In this document: in pieces, positions 17,137 through 25,817 of the stretch
How the letters are laid out: the number at the start of each line of letters is the position of its first letter
Numbering within the stretch: the first letter of the stretch is position 1
Assembly: GCA_910578505.1 (NCBI GenBank)
Contig: CAJTPV010000027.1
Span: 1 to 46,400 of the forward strand
Origin: an uncultured Oscillospiraceae bacterium
GTDB lineage: Bacteria > Bacillota > Clostridia > Oscillospirales > Oscillospiraceae
Length of the DNA stretch: 46,400 nt
Reading direction: 5' to 3'
The notes under the pieces: model-generated
Database searches by the model: none
Seen by the model: only the letters and a program-made list of their open reading frames with translations
What the model was told of the DNA's origin: nothing
Translations under genes and position numbers: made by a program

Positions 17137-17412
17137 TTATGTTGTATCTGCCTTGTATCCTGCCTGTTCCTGCTGTCCCTCCGTGCGGCGCAGCAGCTCC
17201 TCCAGCAGGTCCGCCTGGTGGGACAGCGCCTCCAGCACATAGCTGAGCAGCTCTTCCGTGCCGCCGGAGCGGACTGCGCCCTTGACGCGGATGGGGTGGC
17301 AGTAGCGGTTGACATGGACCGCCGCGCCGGTGGATTCCGGCGGAGCCTCGGTATGGGCCCCGCCGTTCCCGGCGGCGCGGCGGGGCGGGGGCGAATTGCG
17401 GCAAGGTTTCAT
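17137..17412 (-). CDS. Small hypothetical protein downstream of spoIIID
   Basis: The 91-residue product starts MKPCRNSPPP at ATG 17412, nine bases after GGAGGA; an ATG at 17421 is too close to that site. The N-terminal half is Pro/Gly/Ala-rich and probably unstructured. The C-terminal half ('GGTEELLSYVLEALSHQADLLEELLRRTEG') looks like an amphipathic helix or coiled coil. It lies 37 bases after spoIIID on the same strand and may share its mother-cell expression. I recognise no family. Confidence 0.6.
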   Translation of the reverse strand: MKPCRNSPPPRRAAGNGGAHTEAPPESTGAAVHVNRYCHPIRVKGAVRSGGTEELLSYVLEALSHQADLLEELLRRTEGQQEQAGYKADTT

Positions 17413-17449
17413 GGTCTGCATTCCTCCCAGATGATGGATTTGGCGGCGC

Positions 17450-17710
17450 TCAGTGCTTCTGCCCCAGATATTTCTGACGGGTGGCAATCCCGCCGCGGAT
17501 GTGCCGCTCCGCTTTATTCTCCTCCAACACCTCCTTGACCTGAAGGTAGAGGCTCCGGTTGTAAAGGGGCAAACGCTCCTGTATATCCTTATGTACGGTG
17601 CTTTTGCTGATCCCGAACCGTTTGGCGGCCTCCCGCACAGTGGTGCGGTTTTCGATGATAAAAACAGCCAGCTCGCAGGCCCGCTCCTCAATATTTCCCT
17701 TCAAGCTCAA
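17450..17710 (-). CDS. spoIIID: Sporulation transcription factor SpoIIID
   Basis: SpoIIID is the mother-cell DNA-binding protein that tunes the sigma-E and sigma-K regulons. The 86 residues match the family. The helix-turn-helix is 'TTVREAAKRFGISKSTVHKDI', and the C-terminal basic segment 'AERHIRGGIATRQKYLG' is the second DNA-contact region. The presence of spoIIID indicates an endospore former. A palindrome (17730-17764) and a possible sigma-E-type promoter lie just upstream. Confidence 0.95.
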   Translation of the reverse strand: MSLKGNIEERACELAVFIIENRTTVREAAKRFGISKSTVHKDIQERLPLYNRSLYLQVKEVLEENKAERHIRGGIATRQKYLGQKH

Positions 17711-17729
17711 ACACGCTCCCTATCCCGTT

Positions 17730-17764
17730 ATGCTCCATGTATATGTGAAAGAATGATGGAGCAT
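17730..17764. promoter_or_regulatory. Inverted repeat and possible sigma-E promoter upstream of spoIIID
   Basis: ATGCTCCAT (17730-17738) and ATGGAGCAT (17756-17764) form a perfect 9-bp dyad, extended outward by CCCG/CGGG. On the minus strand GCATGCT, 14 bases, then CATATACAT loosely resembles a sigma-E promoter (-35 GCATATT, -10 CATACANT). The promoter match is weak; the dyad is seen directly. Confidence 0.35.
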
Positions 17765-17840
17765 GCGGGAATCTGTGGAAAATCGCGGGGCGCCGCAGCG
17801 GCGGATGCCAACCGGTGGAATGAACTTTCGTAAATCGTGT

Positions 17841-17870
17841 TTGACTGAGTTGCGGCCTGTGTGGTATACT
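17841..17870 (+). promoter_or_regulatory. Promoter of the ATPase_2/DUF234 gene
   Basis: TTGACT, 18 bases, TATACT. It lies 26 bases before the GTG start. Confidence 0.65.
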
Positions 17871-17896
17871 GTATGTGCGGGAATGGAGGTGCGCCT

Positions 17897-19297
17897 GTGT
17901 TTATCGGAAGAGAGCGGGAGCTGAAATCATTGGAGCGGTTATATACGTCGGACAAGTTTGAATTCGCCGTTGTGTATGGCCGCCGCCGGGTGGGAAAGAC
18001 GGCACTTCTGACCCGGTTTATCCAGGGCAAAAACGCCATCTACTTCATGGGCGTGGAGAGCAGCGCCAAGCAGAATCTGGAAAACCTGAGCAGGAGCATC
18101 CTGGAATACGCCAGCGGCATTGCGGCGGAAAGCGCCTTTCTGTCCTTCCAGGCGGCGCTGGAATATGTGTTCAAGCTGGCGGAAAAGGAGCGGGTGGTTC
18201 TTGTGCTGGACGAGTACCCCTATGTGGCGCGGTCCTCCAAAAGCCTTGCCTCCACCCTGCAGCTTTTGATCGACAAAAATCAGGATACCTCCAAGCTGAT
18301 GCTGATCCTCTGCGGTTCGTCCATGTCCTACATGGAGGATCAGGTGTTGGCGTACAAGGCCCCGCTCTATGGCCGGCGCACAGCGCAGATGAAACTGCTT
18401 CCCTTCGACTTCGAGGAAACCTGCCGCTATTTTGAGCGCTTCAAGGACGAGGACAAGGCGCTGGCCTATGGGATCGTAGGCGGAACGCCGCAGTATCTGC
18501 TGCAAATCAACGACCGTCTGAGCATTGAGGAAAACATCAAAAATACCTTTCTCAATCCCATTTCCTTTCTCTATGAGGAGCCGGTGAACCTTTTGAAGCA
18601 GGAGGTGCGGGAACCGGCCATCTACACGGCGATTATTACCGCCATTGCAGCGGGGGCCTCCCGGATGTCGGAGATTTCAAGCAAGGTGGGGGAGGATACC
18701 AACGTCTGCGCCAGCTACATCAAGAATCTCATCAGCCTGGGAATCGTGCAGAAGGAGACGCCCTATGGGGAGAAGGCGTCCCGCAAGTCCCTGTACTCCA
18801 TTGCGGATAATATGTTCCGCTTCTGGCACCGTTTTGTGCTGGAAAATAATTCGCTGATTGCCCGTGGGGCCGCTGATCTGGTGTACCGGCGCATTGCGCC
18901 GCAGCTCGACCACTACATGGGGAAAGTGTTTGAGGAGATATGCAGGCAGTACCTCTGGAAGCTGCTGTTGGAGGGCAAATCCCCTGTGGAGTTTGCGTCC
19001 CTGGGCCGCTGGTGGGGCAATGACCCCATCGAAAAAACACAGGCGGAAATCGACATCCTGGCCGAGCAGGACAAGACTGCCGCCCTCTTTGGCGAGTGCA
19101 AGTGGACGAACGAAAAGGTTGACTTGGGTGTGTTAGAGACGCTGCTCCACCGCAGCCGGTTATTTTCGTACAGCAAGGCATACTATTTTCTGTTTTCCAA
19201 GTCCGGCTTTACGAAGGGCTGCACGGAAAAAGCAAATGAGCTGGGCAATGTGACGCTGGTTGAATATGGGGATATGCTGAAAAGCTCCAGGATGTAA
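17897..19297 (+). CDS. ATPase_2 (archaeal-type AAA) with C-terminal DUF234 nuclease-like domain
   Basis: The 466-residue protein begins VFIGRERELKSLE at GTG 17897, chosen because GGAGG (17885-17889) lies seven bases before it. Walker A is GRRRVGKT (28-35) and Walker B is in 'VVLVLDEYPYVA'. A winged-helix-like segment ('SRMSEISSKVGEDTNVCASYI') follows. The C-terminal DUF234 region carries 'EIDILAEQ...ALFGECKW', which resembles a PD-(D/E)XK core. These proteins are widespread in gut anaerobes, often alone, with unproven roles (nucleic-acid processing or mobile-element related). It stands alone here with its own promoter and terminator. Confidence 0.88.
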   Translation: MFIGRERELKSLERLYTSDKFEFAVVYGRRRVGKTALLTRFIQGKNAIYFMGVESSAKQNLENLSRSILEYASGIAAESAFLSFQAALEYVFKLAEKERVVLVLDEYPYVARSSKSLASTLQLLIDKNQDTSKLMLILCGSSMSYMEDQVLAYKAPLYGRRTAQMKLLPFDFEETCRYFERFKDEDKALAYGIVGGTPQYLLQINDRLSIEENIKNTFLNPISFLYEEPVNLLKQEVREPAIYTAIITAIAAGASRMSEISSKVGEDTNVCASYIKNLISLGIVQKETPYGEKASRKSLYSIADNMFRFWHRFVLENNSLIARGAADLVYRRIAPQLDHYMGKVFEEICRQYLWKLLLEGKSPVEFASLGRWWGNDPIEKTQAEIDILAEQDKTAALFGECKWTNEKVDLGVLETLLHRSRLFSYSKAYYFLFSKSGFTKGCTEKANELGNVTLVEYGDMLKSSRM

Positions 19298-19308
19298 GCA
19301 AATCAGCA

Positions 19309-19345
19309 GACCGGGCGCTGTCAAAAGGCAGCGCCCGGTCTTTAT
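19309..19345 (+). terminator. Terminator of the ATPase_2 gene
   Basis: GACCGGGCGCTG (19309-19320) pairs with CAGCGCCCGGTC (19329-19340), followed by TTTATCC. The following ABC operon ends toward it from the other side. Confidence 0.85.
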
Positions 19346-19392
19346 CCTATAATCGTCACCTGCCGGCAGGAGCTCCGGGACAACGGCGGCTG

Positions 19393-20439
19393 TTACTTCT
19401 TGTTCCGGCGGAGCAGAACCACGCTCTGAACCACCAGGAACAGACAGAGCATAGCGGCCACAGTGATGTTGGACCACCACGCCTCATCAAAGCCCAGGGA
19501 GGAGACAATGCGCTTGATGGTATTCAGGCTCAGCACACCGAAAAAGGTGCCGGCCACGTTGCCTACGCCTCCGGTGAGCAGGGTGCCGCCGATGATGGAG
19601 GAGGCAATGGCGTTCATCTCATCCCCCGCGCCGTTGGCCACGTCGCCGCTGCCCACATGGAGGAAGTAGAGAATGCCGCCCAGCCCCGCCAGCACTCCGC
19701 ACAGCACATGGGCCAGAAACCTGGTGCGCCGCACATTGATGCCCAGCATGTTGGCGCTCTGGCTGCTGCCGCCTACGGCGTAGAAGCTGCGCCCCAGCTT
19801 GGTCCAGCGCAGCAGACAGAAGAGGAGCAGCACCGTCAGCAGGGCAATAACCACCCCTACCTCTACATAGGCGGGGATATACTCTCCCAGCTTGTTCACA
19901 GAGCCCAGACCGGGAACGGTAATGCGGGTATCCTTTACCGCCAGGAAGCCCTCGTTGGTCACCCGCACAGGCTCCTTGCTGACAATCGTGGTCATACCCT
20001 TGGCGAAAAACATGCCCGCCAGGGAGATAATGAAGGGCTGGATGCCCAAATGGGCCACCAAAAAGCCCTGGACCACGCCAAAGGCCAGCCCGATGCCCAG
20101 TCCAATGAGGACCACCGTCAGCAGATTCCCGCCCTGCTGCTCCAGGTTTACCGCGCTGACCATGCAGACCAGGCAGGTAACGGCGCCCACGCTGATATCA
20201 ATGCCGCCGGTAATCATCACTAAACTCATACCGCAGGACAGGACGATCAAGGAGGCGTTGTTGTTCAAAATATTCAGGAAATTCTGGGGCTTGGCAAACC
20301 CGCCGCCCAGAAACAGGATGGCGGACAGGTACAGGAGGAAAAAGACCACAACCGTGATGGCCAGCAGCAGATTTGTGTCGCTCATAGCGGCCCGCTCCTT
20401 CATCCGGCCCTGCTTATCAACTGCAATTCCTTTCGGCAT
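19393..20439 (-). CDS. Sugar ABC transporter permease (YjfF/RbsC class)
   Basis: This is a membrane channel subunit of a ribose/galactofuranose-type ABC importer. It is 348 residues with about ten hydrophobic segments and the family signatures 'GGIDISVGAV' and 'NAIASSIIGGTLLTGGVG'. It is the last gene of a four-gene operon and starts immediately after the preceding permease stop; AAGGGGGTG precedes ATG 20439. The paired permeases and close similarity of the binding proteins to YtfQ suggest the YtfQ-YtfR-YtfT-YjfF type. The substrate is not proven. Confidence 0.88.
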   Translation of the reverse strand: MPKGIAVDKQGRMKERAAMSDTNLLLAITVVVFFLLYLSAILFLGGGFAKPQNFLNILNNNASLIVLSCGMSLVMITGGIDISVGAVTCLVCMVSAVNLEQQGGNLLTVVLIGLGIGLAFGVVQGFLVAHLGIQPFIISLAGMFFAKGMTTIVSKEPVRVTNEGFLAVKDTRITVPGLGSVNKLGEYIPAYVEVGVVIALLTVLLLFCLLRWTKLGRSFYAVGGSSQSANMLGINVRRTRFLAHVLCGVLAGLGGILYFLHVGSGDVANGAGDEMNAIASSIIGGTLLTGGVGNVAGTFFGVLSLNTIKRIVSSLGFDEAWWSNITVAAMLCLFLVVQSVVLLRRNKK

Positions 20440-20440
20440 G

Positions 20441-21550
20441 TCAGGACACCCCCTTCGCGGTCTTGGCCGGCGCTTTTCGAATGCCGGCCAGCTTCTCCTG
20501 CACCACCGGGGCGCTGAGCACCACCAGCAATATCACCACGACCGCCTTGTAAGCGGGCAGCGCTGTGGAAGGCACCTCATATTTGTAGAGCGTGGTGGTG
20601 AGGAACTGGATGACATAGGCCCCCAGAATGGAGCCGTAGATATTGAACCTTCCGCCGCTGAGGGCGTTGCCCCCCAGCGCCACCGCCAGAATGGCGTCCA
20701 TCTCAATGTTCTCCGCCATGCGGGAGTAGTTGATGGAGCCGCTGCGGCTGACCCGGATGAACCCGGCAATCGCCACGCATACGCCCAGAATCACGTAGGT
20801 CATGAGCTTGATGAGCTTGGGGTCCAGGCCGTTGAGCCGGGAGGAGTTGGCGTTGATCCCCACCGACTGGGTGTAGAGGCCCAGATTGGTGCGTTTGAGC
20901 GCCAGCCAGAACAGCACAATGATCAGAGCGGTGATAAAAATGGGGGTGGGGATGGGGACGCCGGGGAGAAAGGTCCCCGCGTACTTAAAGCCCAGGTCGT
21001 TGATGATGGGCAGTTGGTTGTTGTTGATCCAGGCGGCGATGGAGCGGCCCGCGGTGTAGAGGATCAGCGTAGCCACCATGGGCTGAATTTTGAAATAGGC
21101 CACCAGCACGCCGTTGAACGCGCCGAAGACCATGCTCACCAGGATGCCGATGAGGACCGCCAGGAGCAGAGACATCTGCATGGTGTCCGCCGTGACCTGC
21201 CCGCCGCAGACCATCCGGAGGATGACGCTGCCGGCGATGGCCATGGCCGCGCCCACGGAGATGTCCTGCCCGCCGGAGGAGGCGGTGACCAGGGTCATGC
21301 CAATGGCCAGAATGACCAGCTCGGAGGCGTTGTCCAGGACAGAGATGATGTTGCCGCTGAGCACCGGGTTGCCCAGGCTGTTCTCCTTGACTGTGACCAG
21401 GAAAAAGGAGGGGTCGGCAACCAGATTAAAGAGCACCAGCAGCGCCAGCGCCGCCAGGGGGATGAACAGCTGATGGCGGGTAAGCTGTTTGAGGCGGCTC
21501 TCATGGGGCCGCTTTGCGGTGTTTTTCGGTTCTTTCACGGGAGTTGTCAT
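20441..21550 (-). CDS. Sugar ABC transporter permease (YtfT/RbsC class)
   Basis: This is the second channel subunit, 369 residues, with a basic cytoplasmic N-terminus before the first membrane helix and 'SSGGQDISVGAAMAIAG' and 'DAILAVALGGNALSGGRFN' signatures. Its ATG overlaps the ATPase stop codon (ATGA), implying translational coupling. The two non-identical permeases should form a heterodimer. Confidence 0.88.
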   Translation of the reverse strand: MTTPVKEPKNTAKRPHESRLKQLTRHQLFIPLAALALLVLFNLVADPSFFLVTVKENSLGNPVLSGNIISVLDNASELVILAIGMTLVTASSGGQDISVGAAMAIAGSVILRMVCGGQVTADTMQMSLLLAVLIGILVSMVFGAFNGVLVAYFKIQPMVATLILYTAGRSIAAWINNNQLPIINDLGFKYAGTFLPGVPIPTPIFITALIIVLFWLALKRTNLGLYTQSVGINANSSRLNGLDPKLIKLMTYVILGVCVAIAGFIRVSRSGSINYSRMAENIEMDAILAVALGGNALSGGRFNIYGSILGAYVIQFLTTTLYKYEVPSTALPAYKAVVVILLVVLSAPVVQEKLAGIRKAPAKTAKGVS

Positions 21551-23064
21551 GCTTCGTCACCTCCTGCAATGGTAGCCATGATCCTGGCCTGGGTCAAATC
21601 TTCGTCCTTCAGCTCTCCCACCGCCTTGCGGTCCCGCATGACGATCAGCCGGGAGCATGTGCGCAGCATCTCGTCGATCTCCGAGGAGATGAAGGTGACG
21701 CTCTTGCCCTGGGCGGCCAGCTTGAGGACCAGCTTCTGTATCTCGATCTTGGTGCCGATATCGATGCCCCTGGTGGGCTCATCCAGGATGAGGTACTTGG
21801 GGTCGGTGAGCAGCCACCGGGCCAGGATGCACTTCTGCTGGTTGCCGCCGGACAGGGACTTGATGGGGGTGTCCGCCGAGGCGGTCTTGATCTCCAGCAG
21901 CTTGATGTACTCGTCGGCGAAGGCCTCCGCCTGCGCCCTGGAGAAGGGCCGGAAGAAGCCCTTCATCACCTGGAGGGCCAGGATAATGTTCTCCCGGACG
22001 GACAGGTCGCCCACAATGCCATCCCCCTTCCGGTCCTCCGGCAGATAGCCGATCCCCTGCTTCATGGCGTCCAGGGGCTTATGGATCTTCACGTCCCTGC
22101 CGTCCATCTTCACGCTGCCGCCGGTGACCCGGTCCGCGCCGAAGATGGCCCGGACGCACTCGCTGCGCCCGGAGCCCAGCAGGCCCGTGAACCCGTTGAC
22201 CTCGCCCTTGTGGATGGAGAAGTCGAAGGGCTTGATGCCCGCGTTGCTGCACAGCCCGCGGGCCTCCAGCACAGGGGCGCCCTCCAGGCTGACGGATGCG
22301 CCGCCCACCTCGCTCTTGATGTCGGCCATGTCATCCAGCTCCTTGCCCAGCATCTTGCTGACCAGCTGGACCCTGGGCAGGTCCTCAATGACATACTCGC
22401 CCACCAGCTGGCCGTCCCGGAGGACGGTGATCCGGTCGCAGACCTCATAGACCTGCTCCAGAAAGTGGGTGACAAAGATGATGCCCACGCCCTTGGCCCG
22501 CAGGTCCCGCATGAGGCCGAAGAGCTTGAGGACCTCCTGCTCGTCCAGGGAGGAGGTGGGCTCATCCAGGATGAGCACCTTGCACTCCATGTCCACCGCC
22601 CGGGCAATGGCCACCATCTGCTGTACGGCGATGGAGCAGCTGCCCAGCTGCTGCCTGGGGCTGGCGGGGATGCCCAGGGACGCCAGAATTTTCCCCGCGC
22701 CGCTGTTCATGGCCTTCCAGTTGGCGCCGGCCCCCCTGGTGCGGCCGATGTACATGTTCTCCGCCACGGTCAGGTTGGGGCAGAGGGTGATCTCCTGATA
22801 GACGGTGCTGATGCCCGCGTTCTGGGCGTCCTGGGGGGAGCGGATCACCGCCGCGCCCTCCGTGCCCTTGATGTGGACCTGACCGCCGTCCTTGGGGTAC
22901 ACGCCGGTGAGCACCTTGATGAGTGTGGACTTGCCCGCGCCGTTTTCTCCCATCAGGGCGTGGATCTCCCCCTCCCGGAGGGTGAAATCCACATCCTGAA
23001 GAGCGCGCACACCCGGAAAGTATTTGCAGATGCCGCGCATTTCCAATACCGCGCCTTCCTGCAT
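21547..23064 (-). CDS. Sugar ABC transporter ATP-binding protein (double-domain, MglA/RbsA class)
   Basis: The 505-residue protein has two tandem nucleotide-binding domains, as in RbsA and MglA. The first has Walker A GENGAGKST, a signature region 'LGSCSIAVQQMVAIARAV' and Walker B 'VLILDEPTSSLD'. The second has a degenerate Walker A ('GLLGSGRSE') but a canonical 'LSGGNQQKCILARWL' and 'YLILDEPTRGID'. I start at ATG 23064 (MQEGAVLEMRG), which has GGAGG eight bases upstream. Confidence 0.92.
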   Translation of the reverse strand: MQEGAVLEMRGICKYFPGVRALQDVDFTLREGEIHALMGENGAGKSTLIKVLTGVYPKDGGQVHIKGTEGAAVIRSPQDAQNAGISTVYQEITLCPNLTVAENMYIGRTRGAGANWKAMNSGAGKILASLGIPASPRQQLGSCSIAVQQMVAIARAVDMECKVLILDEPTSSLDEQEVLKLFGLMRDLRAKGVGIIFVTHFLEQVYEVCDRITVLRDGQLVGEYVIEDLPRVQLVSKMLGKELDDMADIKSEVGGASVSLEGAPVLEARGLCSNAGIKPFDFSIHKGEVNGFTGLLGSGRSECVRAIFGADRVTGGSVKMDGRDVKIHKPLDAMKQGIGYLPEDRKGDGIVGDLSVRENIILALQVMKGFFRPFSRAQAEAFADEYIKLLEIKTASADTPIKSLSGGNQQKCILARWLLTDPKYLILDEPTRGIDIGTKIEIQKLVLKLAAQGKSVTFISSEIDEMLRTCSRLIVMRDRKAVGELKDEDLTQARIMATIAGGDEA

Positions 23065-23097
23065 AGGGATACGCCTCCATTCTGTTTCATTTGAACA

Positions 23098-23125
23098 CGC
23101 GGCGCGGCTGACATGCCGCGCCGCG
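23098..23125 (-). terminator. Strong hairpin between binding-protein and ATPase genes
   Basis: CGCGGCGCGGC (23098-23108) and GCCGCGCCGCG (23115-23125) form a perfect 11-bp stem. No U-run follows on the minus strand, so it probably stabilises the binding-protein mRNA or stops only part of the transcripts. This is a common way of making binding protein in excess of the membrane subunits. Confidence 0.6.
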
Positions 23126-23183
23126 TGCCGCAAGGGTCCTATTTTTTATTACGACAGGGTGGATCCAGTGGACAACCGGGGGA

Positions 23184-24242
23184 TCAGGTGCCGTATGTAT
23201 CCACGTCGGCCTGGGTGAGGGTGTCGCAGTCAAAGCCCTGCTCAGGGGTGTAGATGATCTTCTGCGCGGGGGCGCTGCCGGCCTGGAGGTCCTTGATGAT
23301 GCTGTCAACGGTTTCGGCCTGCAGGGGGTTGCACAGGCCCATGTAGTTCCAGCTGCCCTCCAGCACGGCCTCAAAGGCCCACTTGTCGCTGTCAAAGCCC
23401 ATGACGATTACATCGCCGTCCTTGCCGTGGGTGATGCCGTTGGCATCCAGCGCGGCAACAGCGCCCCTGGCCATGCCGTTGTTCTCCGCATAAATGACGT
23501 TGAAGGGCTTGCCGGAGTCGATAACGGACTGGGTGATGGTGCGGGCGGTGGCCTCGTCCCAGTCGGCGGTCTGCTGGGCCACGTAGTTCCAGCTGGCCTC
23601 GGCGCTGACCTTCTCGTCCAGAGCGCCGGTGCGGCCCAGCTGGGCGTCGGAGCCCATGTGGCCCTGGATGTGGATGATGTTGTACTCGCTCAGGCCCTGG
23701 TCAGCCAGCCAATCCACGGCCGTCTTGCCCTCGGCGGGCATGTCGGAGACGACGGCGGCCACATACATGCTCTCATCCGCCTCCAGCATGCGGTCGAAGA
23801 GGATGACCTGGGTGCCGGCGTCCTTGGCATCCTTCAGCACAGTGTCCCAGCCGGTGGTGGAAGCGGGGGAGAGGAGGAGGAAGTCCACCTCATCCTGAAT
23901 CATCTGCTGGGCCGTGGCAATCTGCTGGGAGGCGTCGTTGTTATTATAGAAGGTAGCGTCGTAGCCATTGTCCTCGGTAAAGGTGGCACGCATGGCCGCG
24001 TCGTTGGCGGTGCGGTAGCCGGATTCATTGGGGTCGTTGTTGATGACACCGACGGTGATCAGCTGGCCGGAGCCGCCGGCATCGGGCTGCTGGGCATCGC
24101 CGCCGGCATTCTGGCTGCCGGCATTGCCCGTGCTGCCGCCGGCATTGCCGCTGCCGCTGTTGCCGCCGCCGCTGTTGCCGCCGCAGGCGGCCAGGGCCAG
24201 GACCATGCAGAGGGTCAGCAGGAGACAAAAGACTTTTTTCAT
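23184..24242 (-). CDS. Sugar ABC transporter substrate-binding lipoprotein (YtfQ-like)
   Basis: A lipoprotein signal peptide MKKVFCLLLTLCMVLALAAC has lipobox LAAC. A Gly/Asn/Ser-rich linker of about 40 residues and a periplasmic-binding-protein type 1 domain follow. Features shared with YtfQ are 'GWDTVLKDAKDAGTQVILFDRML', 'IIHIQGHMGSDAQLGRTGAL' and 'NVIYAENNGMARGAVAAL'. It should deliver a sugar, possibly a furanose or pentose, to the permeases. It is the first gene of the operon, with promoter at 24309-24337. It is a paralogue of the sensor-type protein at 25856-26845. Confidence 0.9.
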   Translation of the reverse strand: MKKVFCLLLTLCMVLALAACGGNSGGGNSGSGNAGGSTGNAGSQNAGGDAQQPDAGGSGQLITVGVINNDPNESGYRTANDAAMRATFTEDNGYDATFYNNNDASQQIATAQQMIQDEVDFLLLSPASTTGWDTVLKDAKDAGTQVILFDRMLEADESMYVAAVVSDMPAEGKTAVDWLADQGLSEYNIIHIQGHMGSDAQLGRTGALDEKVSAEASWNYVAQQTADWDEATARTITQSVIDSGKPFNVIYAENNGMARGAVAALDANGITHGKDGDVIVMGFDSDKWAFEAVLEGSWNYMGLCNPLQAETVDSIIKDLQAGSAPAQKIIYTPEQGFDCDTLTQADVDTYGT

Positions 24243-24308
24243 GATGGATTCCTCACTTTCAAAATTTGTGCCGCCGGCGGAGCGGGTCCCCCGGCTTTCC
24301 ATGAGTGC

Positions 24309-24337
24309 ATTAAAAACGATTTTTTTTGCAAAGTCAA
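24309..24337 (-). promoter_or_regulatory. Promoter of the sugar ABC operon
   Basis: On the minus strand TTGACT, 17 bases (including eight consecutive A), TTTAAT; about 70 bases before the binding-protein start. Confidence 0.75.
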
Positions 24338-24342
24338 TACAA

Positions 24343-24358
24343 TTTGGTCAAATTCACC
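24343..24358. promoter_or_regulatory. Candidate operator copy 1 (TTTGGTCAAATTCACC)
   Basis: It lies 5 bases upstream of the -35 hexamer of the ABC promoter. A near-copy is at 24685-24699 by the repressor promoter, in the same orientation. A site shared by both divergent promoters is a natural candidate for the AraR-like repressor, though it does not match the B. subtilis AraR operator. Confidence 0.35.
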
Positions 24359-24684
24359 ATTTTTGTATGGTTGAATAGGATAAGTACTGGTAATTATAGA
24401 GACAAAAAAGACAAATCCGCCGCTCATTATAGGACCAATTTCAGAAAAAGTTGAAAATCTTTAGATTCATCTCCAGGATTTGTTGATTTATTTCCGATGG
24501 CGCGGAAAGCGGGCGGCTTGCATCGCCCCGGCAGATTGCCCAAATTCCGGCGGTTTGTTGGTTTCTCTCCGCAAAACAGGGAAAAATTTCGCCCCCCAGG
24601 CCGGAGCATTCCAGCCTGCGGGGGCGCGGCGGTTTGTTTTCTTTGGCATATACCGCCGAAATTCGCAAAAATATCAACTTTTAT

Positions 24685-24717
24685 TTTGGTCAATTCGCCG
24701 TGAACCTTTGGTATAAT
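24685..24717 (+). promoter_or_regulatory. Repressor promoter with candidate operator copy 2
   Basis: TTTGGTCAATTCGCC (24685-24699) differs from copy 1 by one missing A and one A-to-G change. TATAAT follows at 24712-24717. The -35 element is poor, and the candidate operator would cover it, consistent with autoregulation. Confidence 0.4.
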
Positions 24718-24749
24718 GGGGGGGAGAACTGGACGGAGGGGGCGGGGAC

Positions 24750-25814
24750 ATGGCGATGAAATATCAGCTGCTGGCAGACCGGCTTCGGGAGGAGCTGGTC
24801 CGGGCCAGCGGGCTGGCCGGGTATAAGCTGCCCACGGAGCAGGAAATTTCCCGGCAGTACCGGCTCAGCCGCCAGACGGTCCGCCACGCCCTTCGCCTCT
24901 TGGAGGAGGAGGGACTGATCCAGCGGCGGCAGGGCAGCGGCTCCTATGCCACCGGCCTGCTCCCCGGAGCGCCGCCCCGGCAGATCGCGGTGATGACCCC
25001 CTTCCTGGACGACTACATCTTTCCCGCCATCCTCCACGACGTCTCCGACATTTTCTCCCGGCAGGGGTACTCCACCGCCGTCTACGCCACAGGGAACTGC
25101 GTCAGCGCGGAGCGGGAAATCCTCCTCCGCCTGCTGGAGGAGCCGGTGAGCGGCCTTCTGGCGGAGGGGGCCAAGACGGCCCTGCCCACCCCCAACGCCG
25201 GCCTCTACCAACGCCTGCAGCAGGCGGGCGCCTCCGTGCTCTTCCTCCACAGCGCCCACAGCGAACTGGACCACATCCCCTGCGTGGCGGACAACAACTA
25301 TGGCGGCGGCTATCAGCTGGTCCGCTACCTGGCGGACAAGGGGCACCGGGAGATTGCCGGAATCTTCAAAAGCGACGACATGCAGGGGCCCCAGCGCTAC
25401 CACGGCGTCCTCTCCGCCCTTCGGGACGCGGGGCTGCCCATCCGGGACCGCCGCTTCGCCTGGTACGGCACCGAGGACCGCCGCCTGCTGGAGGAGCGGG
25501 ACGGGCGTCTGCTGGAGGACTTCCTCCGGGACCGGCTGGGGAACGCCACGGCGGTAATCTGTTATAACGACGAGATTGCCCACCGGCTGATCCAGGCCCT
25601 CCTGGGATCGGGCCGCCGGGTGCCGGAGGATGTGGCGGTGGTCAGCTTTGACAACAGCTACCTCTGTCAGTTGGGGCCTGTTCCCATCACCTCCCTCAGC
25701 CACCGGCAGCGCATGGGCCGGGCAGCGGCGGAACAAATGGTCAGCCTGCTGCGAGGCGCCGCCGTCCGCTCCCAATTTCTGGAGTGGGAGCTTATCATCA
25801 GAGCCAGCGGATAA
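24750..25814 (+). CDS. AraR-like transcriptional repressor (GntR HTH + LacI-type sensor)
   Basis: The N-terminal 65 residues form a GntR-type winged helix ('YKLPTEQEISRQYRLSRQTVRHALRLLEEEGLI'). The rest is a LacI/GalR-type sugar-binding domain ('HIPCVADNNYGGGYQLVRYLADKGH', 'VAVVSFDNSYLC'). This combination is typical of AraR, the arabinose repressor of Bacilli. It is transcribed divergently from the sugar ABC operon and most likely represses that operon and itself until the sugar binds. The effector is unknown. ATG 24750 follows GGAGGGGG. Confidence 0.88.
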   Translation: MAMKYQLLADRLREELVRASGLAGYKLPTEQEISRQYRLSRQTVRHALRLLEEEGLIQRRQGSGSYATGLLPGAPPRQIAVMTPFLDDYIFPAILHDVSDIFSRQGYSTAVYATGNCVSAEREILLRLLEEPVSGLLAEGAKTALPTPNAGLYQRLQQAGASVLFLHSAHSELDHIPCVADNNYGGGYQLVRYLADKGHREIAGIFKSDDMQGPQRYHGVLSALRDAGLPIRDRRFAWYGTEDRRLLEERDGRLLEDFLRDRLGNATAVICYNDEIAHRLIQALLGSGRRVPEDVAVVSFDNSYLCQLGPVPITSLSHRQRMGRAAAEQMVSLLRGAAVRSQFLEWELIIRASG

Positions 25815-25817
25815 ACA

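Larger units (their letters stand above)
24243..24749. other. Divergent control region between ABC operon and AraR-like repressor
   Basis: About 500 bases without a convincing gene. It contains the ABC promoter (24309-24337), a TATAAT at 24712-24717 for the repressor gene, and two copies of a TTTGGTCAA motif (listed separately). A short direct repeat CGGCGGTTTGTT (around 24549 and 24628) also lies here. I saw no convincing small ORF or RNA gene. Confidence 0.6.

Noticed and set aside
19892..23094. Long plus-strand frames opposite the ABC permease and ATPase genes
   Set aside because: The minus-strand genes have complete family motifs; the plus frames are repetitive His/Asp/Gly shadows.
24060..24190. 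Tandem repeat in DNA encoding Gly/Asn/Ser runs
   Set aside because: It is the flexible linker after the lipoprotein cysteine of the binding protein; such low-complexity linkers are normal.
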